From NCBI GenBank assembly GCA_036186865.1, contig AP025057.1, positions 26,329,258-26,393,257 of the forward strand: a stretch of DNA of 64,000 bases. Reading direction: 5' to 3'. Source of the stretch: Eustoma russellianum. Its lineage: Eukaryota > Streptophyta > Magnoliopsida > Gentianales > Gentianaceae. Of this stretch, positions 34,657 through 46,070 are shown piece after piece. Made by a program: the position numbers and the translations under genes. Position 1 is the stretch's first letter. The number at the start of each line of letters is the position of its first letter. The notes under the pieces are model-generated. The model saw only the letters and a list, made by a program, of their open reading frames with translations. It made no database searches and had not been told where the DNA came from.

Positions 34657-35893
34657 ATGCAGATGGGTCGACCAAGGGGCCGACCAGCAAGAGCAAGACC
34701 AGAGGTGCAGGAGCCTATTCCTCCTCCACCTGCACAGGTCCCTCCACCAGCGCCACCGCAAGATCAAAATCTGCCTCCAGTCCATAATGTTCCTCCACCC
34801 CAAGGACACTTCCCACAAATGATGCCATATATTAATGCTTTTCAGAACTTTTTCCAGACAGTTACTCAAATTGGGCAAGTGATGCTGCAACAGTATAACC
34901 CTCAACCTCACGAGCCGGTCAGAGATGCCCAATATTATTTTGAAAAGTTGAAAAGAGCCAATGTTCCACCGTTTGAAGGAAATTCAGATTCAGATGCTGC
35001 TGAGAAGTGGCTAGATGAGGTAGAGAACTGCTTCAAACTAATTAGAGCCCCGGAGGAAGTAAAGTCTCAGGCAGTTAGACCATTTCTGCTGGGAGAGGCC
35101 AACCAGTGGTGGAAGGCCAATCTGCAAGCTCTATCAAGACCAATTTCCTGGGTAAGGTTTCTCCAGGAATTCAACAAGTTCTACATACCACCCTTCGTCA
35201 AATTACAGAAAAGGCATGAGTTTGAGTCCCTAGTGCAAGAACAAGGAATGACAATCGCTGACTACGCTAACAAATTTATAGCTCTGGGAAGATTCCAACC
35301 ATCCACCATGAATGATGAAGAAACCAAAATGTTAAAATTCGAAAGAGGATTGGACCCTATAATTCGAACATGGCTGGTCAATGCAAATCCAGCAAATTTT
35401 GGTGCACTTCTAGACGCATGCTACAAAATTGAAAGAGATATCATTCGACGTGATGAGTTTGGCCAGAAAAGAGGATGGGAAATGACTAGGAGCGGAGGGA
35501 CCTGTAAATCCGCTAAGCAAAACTCTAGGGGCCCAGGGCGTCAAGCGAAGAATCGGTTCCAGCGCCGTTCTCAAAAGAACCAGTCAAAGAACCAAGGCCA
35601 ACAATCTGCTAATCTGAGCTGCTCTCACTGCGGTAGACGCCATGTGGGAGAATATTATTACCAGGCAGGGAAATGTTTCGGGTGCGGCAAGGCAGGCCAC
35701 ATCCTTAAAGGCTGTCCAGATAAGGGAACCACCTGCTTTGGATGCGGGAAAACAGGACACATGGCCAAGGAATGTCCAGAGAAGCGGGCCCAGTAGCAAC
35801 AACAACTGCCTAAGCCTCAGCGTCAGCATACCAACGCAAGAGTTCACGCTATGACTGACGCAGCTCCTGAAGAGGCTAATGACGTGGTGACAG
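34657..35893 (+). pseudogene. G2 gag (first exon of gag-pol), one in-frame stop
   Basis: Gag builds the particle and binds RNA. The start is taken at 34657 (or 34663, MGRPRGRP). Features: a proline-rich N-terminus (residues ~20-55), the capsid domain near 34930-35470 (FEGNSDSDAAEKWLDEVE, WWKANLQAL, FNKFYIPP), a basic linker, and knuckles CFGCGKAGHILKGC and CFGCGKTGHMAKEC near 35680 and 35740. A degenerate CSHC-start knuckle precedes them. TAG at 35794-35796 interrupts a run of Gln codons, after which the same frame continues to DVVTG at 35893. There a GT donor begins a 76-bp intron-like insert. Apart from that stop, the exon is open. Confidence 0.85.
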
Positions 35894-35969
35894 GTATATT
35901 TTGAAAATTGTGCAAATTCTTATAAGTACTGTTGTCCTATAGTTCCTTAGTAAGCATTGCAAGATTCAG
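35894..35969 (+). other. Intron-like 76-bp insertion between gag and protease of G2
   Basis: The segment starts GTATAT and ends GATTCAG, is AT-rich and has stops in the gag frame. Removing it joins codon GTG-ACA-G to GA-GCT-ATC in phase 1. This gives VVTG followed by AILVCSVPANVLFDSG, the arrangement expected at this point in Tekay-like polyproteins. Length, AT-richness and GT-AG ends fit a plant spliceosomal intron. Splicing itself is inferred. Confidence 0.6.
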
Positions 35970-36812
35970 GAGCTATCCTAGTATGTTCAGTACCTGCCAA
36001 TGTGTTATTTGATAGTGGCGCTAGCCACTCCTTCATATCCAAGAAATTTGCAAAGAATATTGAGCATAATCCAACCTATAGTGATGCACCCTATAGAATC
36101 CAAGCAGCTGGGGAACAAGTGCTTGTATCTTACCATGTTTTCAGAAACTGCGAACTTGAGTTCGATAACCATCGGTTTGACGCCGACCTGATTCCCATAC
36201 CCATGACGGACTTCGATGTCATTCTTGGGATGGATTGGCTTTCTAAGAATTATGCCAACATCGATTGTAGTGAAAAACAAGTTACCTTTAAGGATCCCAC
36301 ACGTAAGGAAGTGACCTTTCAAGGAGGATCGAAGTTACGAAAGTGTCCTAAAAACGTTTACATAAATGCGATTCGCGCTAATAAGGCACTGAAGAAAGGA
36401 GATAAGGGATATCTTGTCTATGCAATAAATGCCGAGCAAGCGCCCTCAGATCTTTCTCAAGTCCCAGTTGTTCGTGAATACGCAGATATTTTTTCCAGAA
36501 GAGTTACCGGGTCTCCCTCCAGACCGGGAGATATCTTTTGAAATCAACTTAGTTCCGGGAGCTGAGCCAATATCAAAGGCTCCCTATGGAATGGCACCTG
36601 CGGAACTAAAAGAGCTGAAGGAACAGCTGCGCGAATTGCTGGAAAAGAAACTTATCTGCCCAAGTGTTTCCCCTTGGGGAGCTCCCATACTGTTTGTCAA
36701 GAAAAACGATGGAAGTATGCGGTTATGTATTGACTATCGGGAGCTCAACAAAATCACAATAAAGAACAAGTACCCATTGCCTAGGATCGACGATCTGTTC
36801 GATCAGCTTCGG
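35970..36812 (+). pseudogene. G2 pol: aspartic protease and N-terminal reverse transcriptase
   Basis: The retropepsin active site LFDSGASHSFIS lies near 36007-36042, with the flap/second motif DFDVILGMDWLSKN near 36210. The inter-domain linker VVREYADIF follows. A one-base change in a T run near 36492 shifts the frame, after which PEELPGLPPDREI, KAPYGMAPAELKELKEQL, SPWGAPILFVKKNDGSMRLC and IDYRELNKITIKNKYPLPRIDDLFDQ mark RT motifs 1-2. Coding similarity stops exactly at CGG|GTAAGC (36812/36813), which looks like a splice donor. The catalytic YADD-type motif and everything downstream are missing. Confidence 0.85.
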
Positions 36813-36854
36813 GTAAGCAAGTTAAAACTTTATTTTAGTAGAAAGCCTATTATA

Positions 36855-39725
36855 TGTAGGATCTGCAAGGCACCACTAGAAGGGGGGGGGGTTGAATAGT
36901 TGGTGCGGAAAATGTGGTTTTTAAAATTTGTTTAAAACCAAACAACTCAACTTCTGAAAACAGATTCTGTTTTCAGGACCAGTTTTAAAACGTTTTTATT
37001 CCTATTTGTTCTTAACTCCAATTGCTCTGAAATTTTAACCACTAACCCCTTATATGTTGTATTTAAATGGGTTGAAACAGTTTTGAAAAATGCTTTCGGT
37101 AAGTTAGTCAAATACACTCAAAGTCTCAACCTTTGCAAGCCTGAAAATCAGACTGCACTAGTCTCAGAACTTTGGATGTATGAGTGACTTATACTTATCC
37201 AAAAGGGTTGAAACTTGTGCCAAATTAAGCCTAAGACGTGTGGCTATGTTTCTTGAAATTTTCATAATTTTTGAAAATCGTTTACTATTTTTACGAACGT
37301 AAACAAAAAGAGTAAACAGTGCAGAAATAGAATATAAGTGCTGAAAGTAAATGACACCGAGAATTTTATACTGGTTCGGTTATAAACAACCTACTCTAGT
37401 CTTCGAGGAACACCTTACTCGGTTCACACTAGTCACACACGCAAGTACACCTTACCACAGGGTTGATGGAGTTACACACCAACTCCAACCCTTTACAAAC
37501 ATTGTATGATGAATACAATTACGCACGAACACCAACACCTTGCAAGAATGAAGATTGATGACACCTTGATCAATCTTTTACAAAGATATAGAATGTGTGG
37601 TGGTCTAAGATAAGCCTATTCAAGAATAAGAATATAAGTACAATAGGCTTTCAAGAAAGAATAAAGAATGAGAGTGTAGAAGACGAGAGGTGCTTGGCGT
37701 TTTTGATCTCAAGAGTGTAATGCTTGTTCTTGTCTTTTGTTTTGCTCATCTCCTTTCCTTTTAAGCTTATGGCCGTCCCCCTATTGGTTCCTTCCCCTCT
37801 TGAAAATTATCTTCTAAGTCCTTAGGAGAATGTGTGGCATCATTGTGACATGTTCTTGCTTACTTGGCACCTTCTTATTGGATGATCATTTAACCTTTGC
37901 TTACTTGGCACTTCATGATTGGTTGAATGTTGTCATCATTTGATGACTTGGAAAATCTGAAAATTCCACTAAAAGCATGTGCCAAAATCAACATAAATTA
38001 GTTGCCATAACTCATAAGATTATCATCCAAATCAAGCAAAATAATAGTTCTCCACACAAGGTTACAAAAATCGGCCATAAGTGCACTTGAGATGCTGAAA
38101 TTTCAGCATGTGATACATGGTGATAAAATTCAAAATAGTTCAAAATTTTCATTGATTTTTCTTTTAAAATAAATCACCAATTAGTAGCAAATATTCTTAT
38201 CAAATTGGAAATGAAATTTGGACAATAATAAGGCCTAGAATTCAGCCAAGTTTCATTCCACACATGCTGAAAAATTTCAGCATGTGTGATATTCAAGATA
38301 TCACACTTTATGGCTTTGTATTTCATTCAAATTACTTCCATTTCTTCTTCCAATTTACCACATGTTTCAAGACACCAATTATATGCTCATTAATCCCGAA
38401 AATTGGCCAGTTATAACTATACATGCTGAAATTTTCAGCATGTGTTTCAAATGAGATAAAATTTGAAACATTACTTTTTGTAGCTTCTTCTTTAAATCAC
38501 CAACATTGTATGATTGATTCTTGACCAATCAATATGCCAACAAGGCTCCACATATGCTCCATCTCAGCTGTATAGGGCGTGTCTAACATGTATTGCATGT
38601 GCTGAATTTTATTTTTGCAAACTTTGTAAAATAGTGCACATTTAATGATACACACATGTTATATTCCAATCAGCCCTTAATTTAATTTTCTAGAACATTT
38701 TACGATGTATGACATATGTAAAAAGTGTCTAGATACATGTCGTATGATGTGCCAAAAATGTTCCATGTGTTGTGTACGTAGAAAACCGAATTTTCGATGT
38801 TTATCGATTACCCGATTTTTCTCTAATTAAATTCCAACTTTTTGCACATGTTATATATATTATGTTACACATAATATATATATATATATAATATAAACTT
38901 TAATTCTCAGCACTTAGCTGGCCTAAAGTGGCGCCATTAACATGTGACAAAATTAAAATTGGAATCTCCACAATTTGGCCTTAATGTGGGGTGATTTGTG
39001 TGTGCCAACATGGAATGATTTTATGGATGAAAATATCATCATATGCACGAAAATAATAGTGATTTTTGATGTATAGGGGCTGGCCATCTATTTATGACAA
39101 GTACGTGACACGTTGGCGAAGTTTCGGCATGCGCCCGATACGATAATTTTTGGTTTAGAACCTTTTAACGTGTCGTATTTAATTTTTCATCACCATGACT
39201 TATATCATATGATATAAGACCTGAATATACTCATAAATATGAGTTAAGTATGGTGGTGTGACATTAACGTACATACTAAATTATATAACGTGTCGGTAGT
39301 ACGTTGGAATACATGTGTATGTGCCTTTTTCAAAAAATTTGAAAATATATATTTATATATGTATATGCCGTGTATATTGAGTGAGGAGAGGAGGAGAAGA
39401 CTTTCCTTTCTTGGTCTTGTTGCCTTTGTGCCTTGTTCAAATGTAGCTTCCTTTAATGAACTACTTAGTTTAATTAACTAAGTACTTCACTTAATGAACT
39501 AGTTTAGTTCATTAATAGTGGCACCTTTAAATAGTATAAACACAACAAATGTTTGCCATTTGATATAAGCTTTAAAGCTTCATGGCTCGTTAGTACGGCA
39601 ACATAATATATAAACTATATAAGGCAAGTAATATACAATATATCATGCACATTTATCTTATGCACGTTTTTAAGCTCATTTAAATCATATATTTTGAAAT
39701 CACTCAAACCCCCTTTTTCTCTACA
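36855..39725 (-). repeat. C3 3' LTR (2.87 kb)
   Basis: It starts TGTAGGATCTGCAAGGCACC with a G run and ends CTCTACA. It is colinear with the C1 LTRs and carries the 20-bp palindrome (39199-39218). Three CATGCTGAA...TTCAGCATG hairpins lie near 38092, 38270 and 38424. No gene inside. Confidence 0.88.
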
Positions 39726-39738
39726 ATCTCCCCCTTTT
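39726..39738 (-). promoter_or_regulatory. C3 polypurine tract
   Basis: AAAAGGGGGAGAT on the minus strand, directly before the 3' LTR. Identical to the C1 tract. Confidence 0.85.
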
Positions 39739-39960
39739 GATGATTTTCAAAATAACATATGCACATGATTTAAATCCTATCGCTCCCCTTCAATCATGCA
39801 TAAATTCAAAATTTGAATTTTAAATTTCGAATTCGCTCCCCCTTGATTTATGCAATCAGTATCTCTCTCCCCCTTAAATCATGCTTTCTCTCCCCCTTTA
39901 TTTTGGAAAGTTAATCAAGAGATGCCTGTAAATAAGGAAAGAGAATCACATCAAAGCAAA

Positions 39961-40596
39961 TCAAATCATATCAGCTAAGATCATGCCTAATTTAGAACGA
40001 AGAGATTCATACGTGGCTTGATTTAAGGCTTTTGTAAAGATATCCGCTACTTGTGCTTCTGTGCGTATGTGATCTATGACGATATCACAATTGTTTACGT
40101 GATCACGAAGAAAGTGATAGCATACTTCTATATGCTTGGACTTAGAGTGTAACACGGGGTTCTTAGACAGATTAATGGCACTCATACTATCACAGTATAT
40201 AGGAATTCTATTTACGGCAATTCCAAAGTCCGAAAGTTGTTATTTTATCCAAAACAACTGTGTGAAACAAAGGCTAAGTGCCATGTACTAAGCCTCAGTA
40301 GTGGACAAAGAAACGCTTGCTTGCTTTTTGGAAAACCATGAATGAGTGAGTTTCCTATAAATTGGCAAGTGCAACTCGCGCTCTTCCTATCTATATTACA
40401 GCCACCGTAATCTGCATCAGTATAAGCATGTAAGTTAAATTCGGAATCTGTATCATACCAAATTCCTAAGGTGGGCATGTGCTTAATATAAAGAAATATT
40501 CTTTTTACCGCATTATAGTGACACACCTTAGGTTGACTCTGAAAACGTGCACACATGCATACACTGAACATGATATCAGGCCTACTAGCAGTTAAA
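39961..40596 (-). pseudogene. C3 pol C-terminus: end of RT and RNase H
   Basis: Reading down from the gap: ASRPDIMFSVCMCARFQSQP, VKRIFLYIKHMPTLGIWYD, YTDADYGGCNIDRKSASCTC (RNase H first Asp motif). A frame change near 40330 follows, then SAINLSKNPVLHSKSKHIEV and ADIFTKALNQATYESLRSKLG to the stop at 39961. These are hallmark SIRE/copia RNase H sequences. The usual VALSTAEAEY segment is garbled by the frameshift. The upstream RT is lost in the N gap. Confidence 0.85.
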
Positions 40597-40696
40597 NNNN
40601 NNNNNNNNNNNNNNNNNNNNNNNNNNNNNNNNNNNNNNNNNNNNNNNNNNNNNNNNNNNNNNNNNNNNNNNNNNNNNNNNNNNNNNNNNNNNNNNN
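40597..40696. other. Assembly gap (100 N)
   Basis: Exactly 100 N, the conventional placeholder for a scaffold gap of unknown size. The sequences on the two sides belong to different elements, so an unknown amount is missing. Confidence 1.
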
Positions 40697-41855
40697 ACAA
40701 GCGATCAAATAAAATACAAAGTAATAGGTAAAAGCTCACACTATATATAGAATACGATAGCAACGTAGAGTAGTGAACATATACAAGAAATACGATAAGT
40801 TATAACTACATTTGCTAAATAGCCACTACAAAAAAGAGAAGAAAAGGAATAACCAACTTAGGAATTTATAAACGTTATGCTGTTAATACAATGCATGGTT
40901 ACTAATTCATAGAGTAATACATAATTACAAAAAAAAACTCAATCTCTTACAACAATAAAGAAGCATATGGCTACTCACAATTTGTTACAACATTAATGAT
41001 ATAACGTAAATAAGTCGATATAAGGAAACATACAAATAGATACACGAAATATAAGCAATTAAATGATGCTAAGTAAATATGCATGGGTATACACACAACT
41101 ATATCAATGACACCATGACATAACTAATGCAACAAAACAATGATAAACATCATAATATATATAATGACAACAAATAACACAATTACAAAGAATACAGTAA
41201 CACAAATACTTTCATACAAGACATGGGTTACGATATAGACAAATATTTACAAGTTTTAAAACAAATAATTAACATACACAATTGAAGTAAAGCATGCTAA
41301 ATACGAGTTAGGAACGACATAGTATGGCATGACATCATAGAAATAGATTAAAGTGTAAACAAGTGAATAACATGACATATAAAAAAGAACAAACAGTAAT
41401 ATACATATATCGTACTTGAACACCAAATAAATTACATTTGTACATTACAGTAAAATCTAGGCATTTATGCACTTCATTCGGCGTAATTTATGTAACGATA
41501 TTTATACGACGATAAGATAAGCTGATACGGAAAATATAGAGTACATGTAACAAATTTATTAACGACTAACACAAGTACAAAAGAGAGATCACAATAAGCA
41601 AAGACTAAAATGAACGCGCATAGCAGGTGTACCGCGTAAAACTCAACTAACAAACAATATAAACATAATACTTGTGACGAACTGCATATAACGGTTGTGA
41701 ATTCATGAGCTACATGTGATACCTAAGTCATACATACGTCTAAAATAAAGATACACGACACACTATATGTCGATACCAAACATGTTTAACAACTTAATAA
41801 TTAAAACAGCCTCACAGATTAAAACTCATGTATGCCGATGTATGTAATGGACGGA
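40697..41855. other. AT-rich unassigned sequence
   Basis: About 1.16 kb, very A-rich on the plus strand, with no ORF, repeat end or motif I can name. It may be the interior of a long LTR or an old decayed element. Confidence 0.4.
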
Positions 41856-42570
41856 GCTACGTTTGAGCACTGCATTTCATCCCCAGACCGATGAGCAGTC
41901 AGAGAAGACGATATAGACATTGCAGGACATGTTGAGGGCTTGCACCATTGACCGCAAGGGGAACTGGGATGGTACGATCAAGTTGGTTGAGCTCTCCTAC
42001 AACAAACAGCTATAATAACGCCATCGGCATGGCGCCATTTGAGGTGCTCTATGGGTGTAAGTGCGGATCCCCAGTCCAGTGGAACGAAATTGGAGAGCGC
42101 ACTATCACCGGTACGGAGCCGATTGAACAGACCATGGAGAAGGTAAAGTTGATCTAGGAAAGACCCAAAGTTGCTCAAGACAGAAGTAGAGGTCGAGGCC
42201 TCGGTATATTGGGCCCTACGAGGAGCTTGAAATGATCAGTTCGTTAGCTTACTAGTTGGCGTTACCTCAGGCGTTGGCCCAAGTACATAGCGTATTCCAT
42301 GCTTCTCAGCTGAGAAGGTACATTTCGGATCCGAGTCATGTAGTGAACGCACCGCCTTTGAGAATCAGACCTGACGCATCATATAAAGAGACCCCTATTC
42401 GGATTATAACCGCAAGGACTAAGAGCTGAGAAGTAGAAAATTCCCGTATGTCAAGGGTCAATGGAGCAATCATAGGAAAAATGAAGCGGCATGGGAGCTG
42501 GAGGACCAGATGCGTGAATGCTGTCCAAACTCCTCAAATAAGATACGAAAAGTTTCGATGACGAAACTTC
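41856..42570 (+). pseudogene. G3 gypsy integrase C-terminus (heavily decayed)
   Basis: Fragments in several frames match the end of plant gypsy integrases: a HPQTDEQSE-like stretch near 41875, DMLRACTIDRKGNWD near 41925, YNNAIGMAPFEVLYG near 42015, then VFHASQLRRYISDPSHVVN near 42295 and a final WELEDQMRE-like region near 42500. These are the C-terminal integrase and the short chromodomain-side tail. Multiple stops and frameshifts leave nothing functional. The polyprotein upstream is beyond the gap. Confidence 0.8.
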
Positions 42571-42587
42571 TTTTAAGGTGGATAGGA

Positions 42588-42722
42588 TGTTACACCCGGA
42601 AACTTTCGAACTAGCCGTTACGTATTAATATAAACCTGAAGTAGTCTTTGGATGTAACCATCCTGTGAATTAAATTAATTATAGTGTAACGTTTATGTCC
42701 AGGTGATTTCGTAACTAACGAT

Positions 42723-42765
<43 letters not shown>

Positions 42766-45210
42766 ATATATATGAACATAATGTTAATCAAGCAACATAA
42801 AGGAGAAGTAAATGAAATCTATATATAAAATATATAAAATAATAATAATAGTAGTACTAGGGTGCCGTAAGGTGGAAAGGAAAAAAAGAAATATAATAAT
42901 TAATAAATCATAAGATAAGGATAATTGTTTTAAAAAACAAATAAACAAAAAAAAAGATAATGAACGTGATAAAGGGGGTAACCGCTTTCCTCCTAAATCA
43001 CGCTGGACAATTACAAATATTAAGGGATGGGGGGTTACGGCAGAATGAGGATACAAAAATAAAAAAACCTATAGAGACGCAGATGAGGGAAGCAACGGCG
43101 GCGGAAAGAGAAAAGAGGAGAGGAGAAGAGAAGAAAGAGAAGAGAAAAGAAGAAGAGAAAGAGAAAAGGCAACCGGGTTTATTTCCAATCGCGTAGTTTG
43201 TCTGCAAATAAGTAGGTTCTCTTCCCCCCTCTAATTGGTACAAATTCAAGCATGCTTTGGTGATATTCTAAGTGTTTTCGTTGTTTTAATTGTTGAATTT
43301 CATAGCATGTTGTTCAATCTATGAAAAGCATGAAGTTTGGAATCTGTGGAATTGTCTGAACTGCATTGCGTGACTTTGATTTGGTTTTAGGGAAAAATCT
43401 GATAAAATTTGATAATCAAAATAGCACACTTTTAACATGTTTAGGATTTTTAGTTGTTGTTTTGGCCTTAGTATAGGTTCCCATGGATTGGAAATAGACA
43501 AAAATATAGGTCGGGGTCAAAAAACGGAGGCCGAAGGTCGTCGATGCACCTCACGCGCCGTCGGAGTGGCCGCGCGTGGGCTTCACGCGTGCGCCTGGTG
43601 GCTGCTGGACGCGATACCTGAAAATAAAAAAAAAATTGTTAAGGGCCGGCCTGCCAGCAGACCGGGCCAGCCCCTTAATGGGCCGCTGGCTGGCTGCAGC
43701 AGAGCCAGCCCATTTTGCTATTGTATTAAAAAAAGGAGGCCGGCTTAGCGGACCGGGACGAATGGTCAACGGACCGGGCCAGCTGCTGGCCGTCCCAATT
43801 AGCCGAATGACTAAAAAAAAACTGGAACGCATGCCAGCCTTAACGGGCCAGACCTGCGAGTGCGGACGGACAAAGGCTGGCAGAAAGGAAAAAGGGCCAG
43901 CCTAATGTGTTTATTAATAATAAAAAAATAAATAAATTCTGAAATTATGGAAATACTTATAATGGTTACTAAAGTAATTAAATTGGTAATAATTCTAGGA
44001 AAAATATAAATAAATATCAGAAAATTACAAATAAATTCCAGAAATTATAAAATTCTGAAATTAAATTATTTTCCCTAAATTTTAGTAATTGTGATAATTT
44101 ATTTAATTTGAAAAATTAGGTAATAAATAGAAATACATTAGAAAAAATGAGAAAAAATATAGAAAATACATAATAAATATATACAAGCCATGAAAAATTA
44201 AGTTTAACATCAAACAACATTAAATCATTACTCGGATAATAAATAAACCTAGATTTGAGTGCTGCAGGATGGTGAGGATGGGCCAGGGGCCTCAGGCGAT
44301 CATTAAGTGAACCTAGAATTGAGTGCCGGAGGATGGTGAGGATGGGTCAGGGGCCTCAGACGATTGTGTTTTTGCATTCATGGCACATGCATTGCATTAT
44401 GGCGGGTCGTGATGTACGGGTCACGGGCGCTCAGGATGGTGTACGGTGGCGGGGCCACGACACTCAGGATGGTGTACGGTGGCGCGGCCACGCACACTCA
44501 GTATGGTGACTGTGGGTGGGTACGACCCACAGTCACTCAGTAGGACCCGGGTTCATGCGTTGCACGGTGGAGGTATCGGCATTATGTGTGACATGACTTT
44601 ATTGCGTGTGACATGCATAGTAGGACATGCATCACGATGTTGTGCATTCTTTATCTGGAGTGAATTACCTTTCCATATTATTTCATTTGCTTATGTGATA
44701 TCATGTTATGTGCTATGTGCTATGTGTTATATCATTTTTGGATGCTCGCCTTGTACTAGTTGGAGGCTGGTGCCTACTGGGTGATTTCCCCATCACTCAC
44801 CCCTACTTCTCCCCCCCACCAGGTGAGCACAAGGAAGCATACGAATATATCTTTGCTTAGGACGGGGTTGACACGGTAGTATGGGCATACTGATGGTCGC
44901 ACCTAGGATGCGAGGAGTCCTTGCGACTGTCCGTTATTAGCTAATTGGGGTTTCCACCAGACTTCACCTTGTTTACTTTGATAAACTCTAGATGTTAGCA
45001 CAATGACGTTATGATTATGTCTTATTTATTATTCCACTGAGGATTTTATTTTATTCAAGTAATTTAATGTTATGGAATTTCGTTTCCGCGAGAAAAATTT
45101 CTACGTATTTTCGGACATGTAAAAAGTTGATTCGACGCCTTGTATTCTCCTTAGTAAGATACGGCAGGTGCACCGTTCCTGATGCTAGGGTTCGGGAGCG
45201 AGACGCTACA
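42588..45210 (+). repeat. G3 3' LTR (2.6 kb)
   Basis: It starts TGTTACACCCGG after a purine-rich AAGGTGGATAGGA and ends GAGCGAGACGCTACA, like the ends of G2 and G6. Inside are (TA)n at 42727-42776, a purine-rich block at 43085-43170, a GC-rich block at 43500-43910, tandem repeats at 44247-44540 and a ctcacccct block near 44796. ORFs in the GC-rich block have no family resemblance. Confidence 0.8.
44247..44540. repeat. Tandem repeats in the G3 LTR
   Basis: Two copies of a 64-bp unit (from 44247 and 44311, sharing gaggatggtgaggatggg-like cores and ggggcctcag) are followed by roughly 37-bp units containing ctcaggatggtgtacggtgg (about 44417-44540). Confidence 0.8.
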
Positions 45211-46065
45211 CTTTCTTTTGAACTACTTGAGTCTTTGCTGAGCTACAAGTCTACGGGATCAACCCACAATCAGTGAGGTTTAGGGAGCTGTAGTAGCATC
45301 ATAAGCAGGGAGAGCTTCAATCGCTTCAGGAATGTAGCCGTTGTGCCTTTTTACCTGTTCTTTTTTTTTTTTGCAGAAGAAATCGTTTCTCTGTTCTGGT
45401 TTTGTGTATATAGATTCATGTTCTTCTGATGTTTATCAACGTTCATAGTGAACTGCTTCTTTTTCCTTCTGCAGTAACTTGTTGCACATATCTAAGGCAT
45501 CGAAAGTTCTGCAAAGAGTTTTCAGCTTTATCAAGTGGAATTTGATATTTTGTAAGTTCTCTCCAACCAATAGTCCATTTCTATCCAAGCTTCTGATATG
45601 CTATGTTTGGCAGTCGGAGTCATATAGCCTAATTGTGCCGGCTCTTTTATAGATTCGTTGATCTCCAGCGAATTTGAAGACCGGAAACCTCTTTCATTTG
45701 CAGGCAAACGAACGATAGAACCTTCGTCACTGAAAGTGATTGCCATGGTTGACACCTAGGCATTCACACAATACAACCTTGGGGTTGATTTTCTCTTGTT
45801 GCACAGTGCAGAAGTTGAACTTGCACAGTGATCTTCTGTTCGTTGACTTATTTAGCTTGTTGCTAATCTAGGCATCTAGCTTGTTTGGTGAATTACTTGA
45901 TAAATGGAAAGCAAGCATCCAGCAGAAATCATCAGAATTCAATTTCAGCCGTAGCCGTTACAATGTTGTCCTTTTTCAATTGGATCTCAAGTTAGTTTGC
46001 TAGAAAGTATGATCAGCTAGTATGCCAGGAAGACTGTCTTTTCAAACACTCAAAAATCATTTTAA
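45211..46065 (-). other. Possible host gene fragment or processed pseudogene; ORF at 45531-45746
   Basis: On the minus strand an ATG at 45746 in good context (aaccATGgc) opens 72 codons: MAITFSDEGSIVRLPANERG and on to SEAWIEMDYWLERTYKI. Just before its stop a second frame continues with a plausible helix (LIKLKTLCRTFDALDMCN) to a stop near 45451, suggesting one frameshift. About 80 bp further on there is a run of 12 A (minus strand, 45372-45361), which could be a retroposed poly-A tail. I do not recognise the family. No element motifs occur here. Confidence 0.35.
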
Positions 46066-46070
46066 CTTAC

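Larger units (their letters stand above)
30540..36854 (+). mobile_element. G2: Ty3/gypsy element (chromovirus/Tekay-like), 3' part replaced by C3
   Basis: 5' LTR 30540-34358, PBS 34361-34370, gag from 34657, protease from about 35970 and RT up to about 36812. The motifs (DVVTG, LFDSGASHSF, PEELPGLPPDREI, GSMRLCIDYRELN) are those of plant Tekay/Del-type chromoviruses. The element is broken at 36855 by copia C3. The remainder, if it exists, lies beyond the assembly gap. The gypsy pieces after the gap have a clearly different LTR end, so they belong to another element. Confidence 0.85.
36855..40596 (-). mobile_element. C3: SIRE-like copia inserted in G2, cut by the assembly gap
   Basis: From left: 3' LTR (36855-39725), PPT (39726-39738), 3' noncoding region, RNase H and the end of RT up to the gap. 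It is the same LTR family as C1 but more diverged, and unlike C1 it still has pol. Its 5' half lies in or beyond the gap. Confidence 0.88.

Noticed and set aside
43437..43905. Several overlapping ORFs in the GC-rich block
   Set aside because: GC-rich DNA has few stops. The ORFs overlap on both strands without family motifs and lie in a gypsy LTR.
42588..45210. Treating the post-gap gypsy as the missing half of G2
   Set aside because: The LTR starts and ends differ too much between 30540-34358 and 42588-45210 for one insertion.
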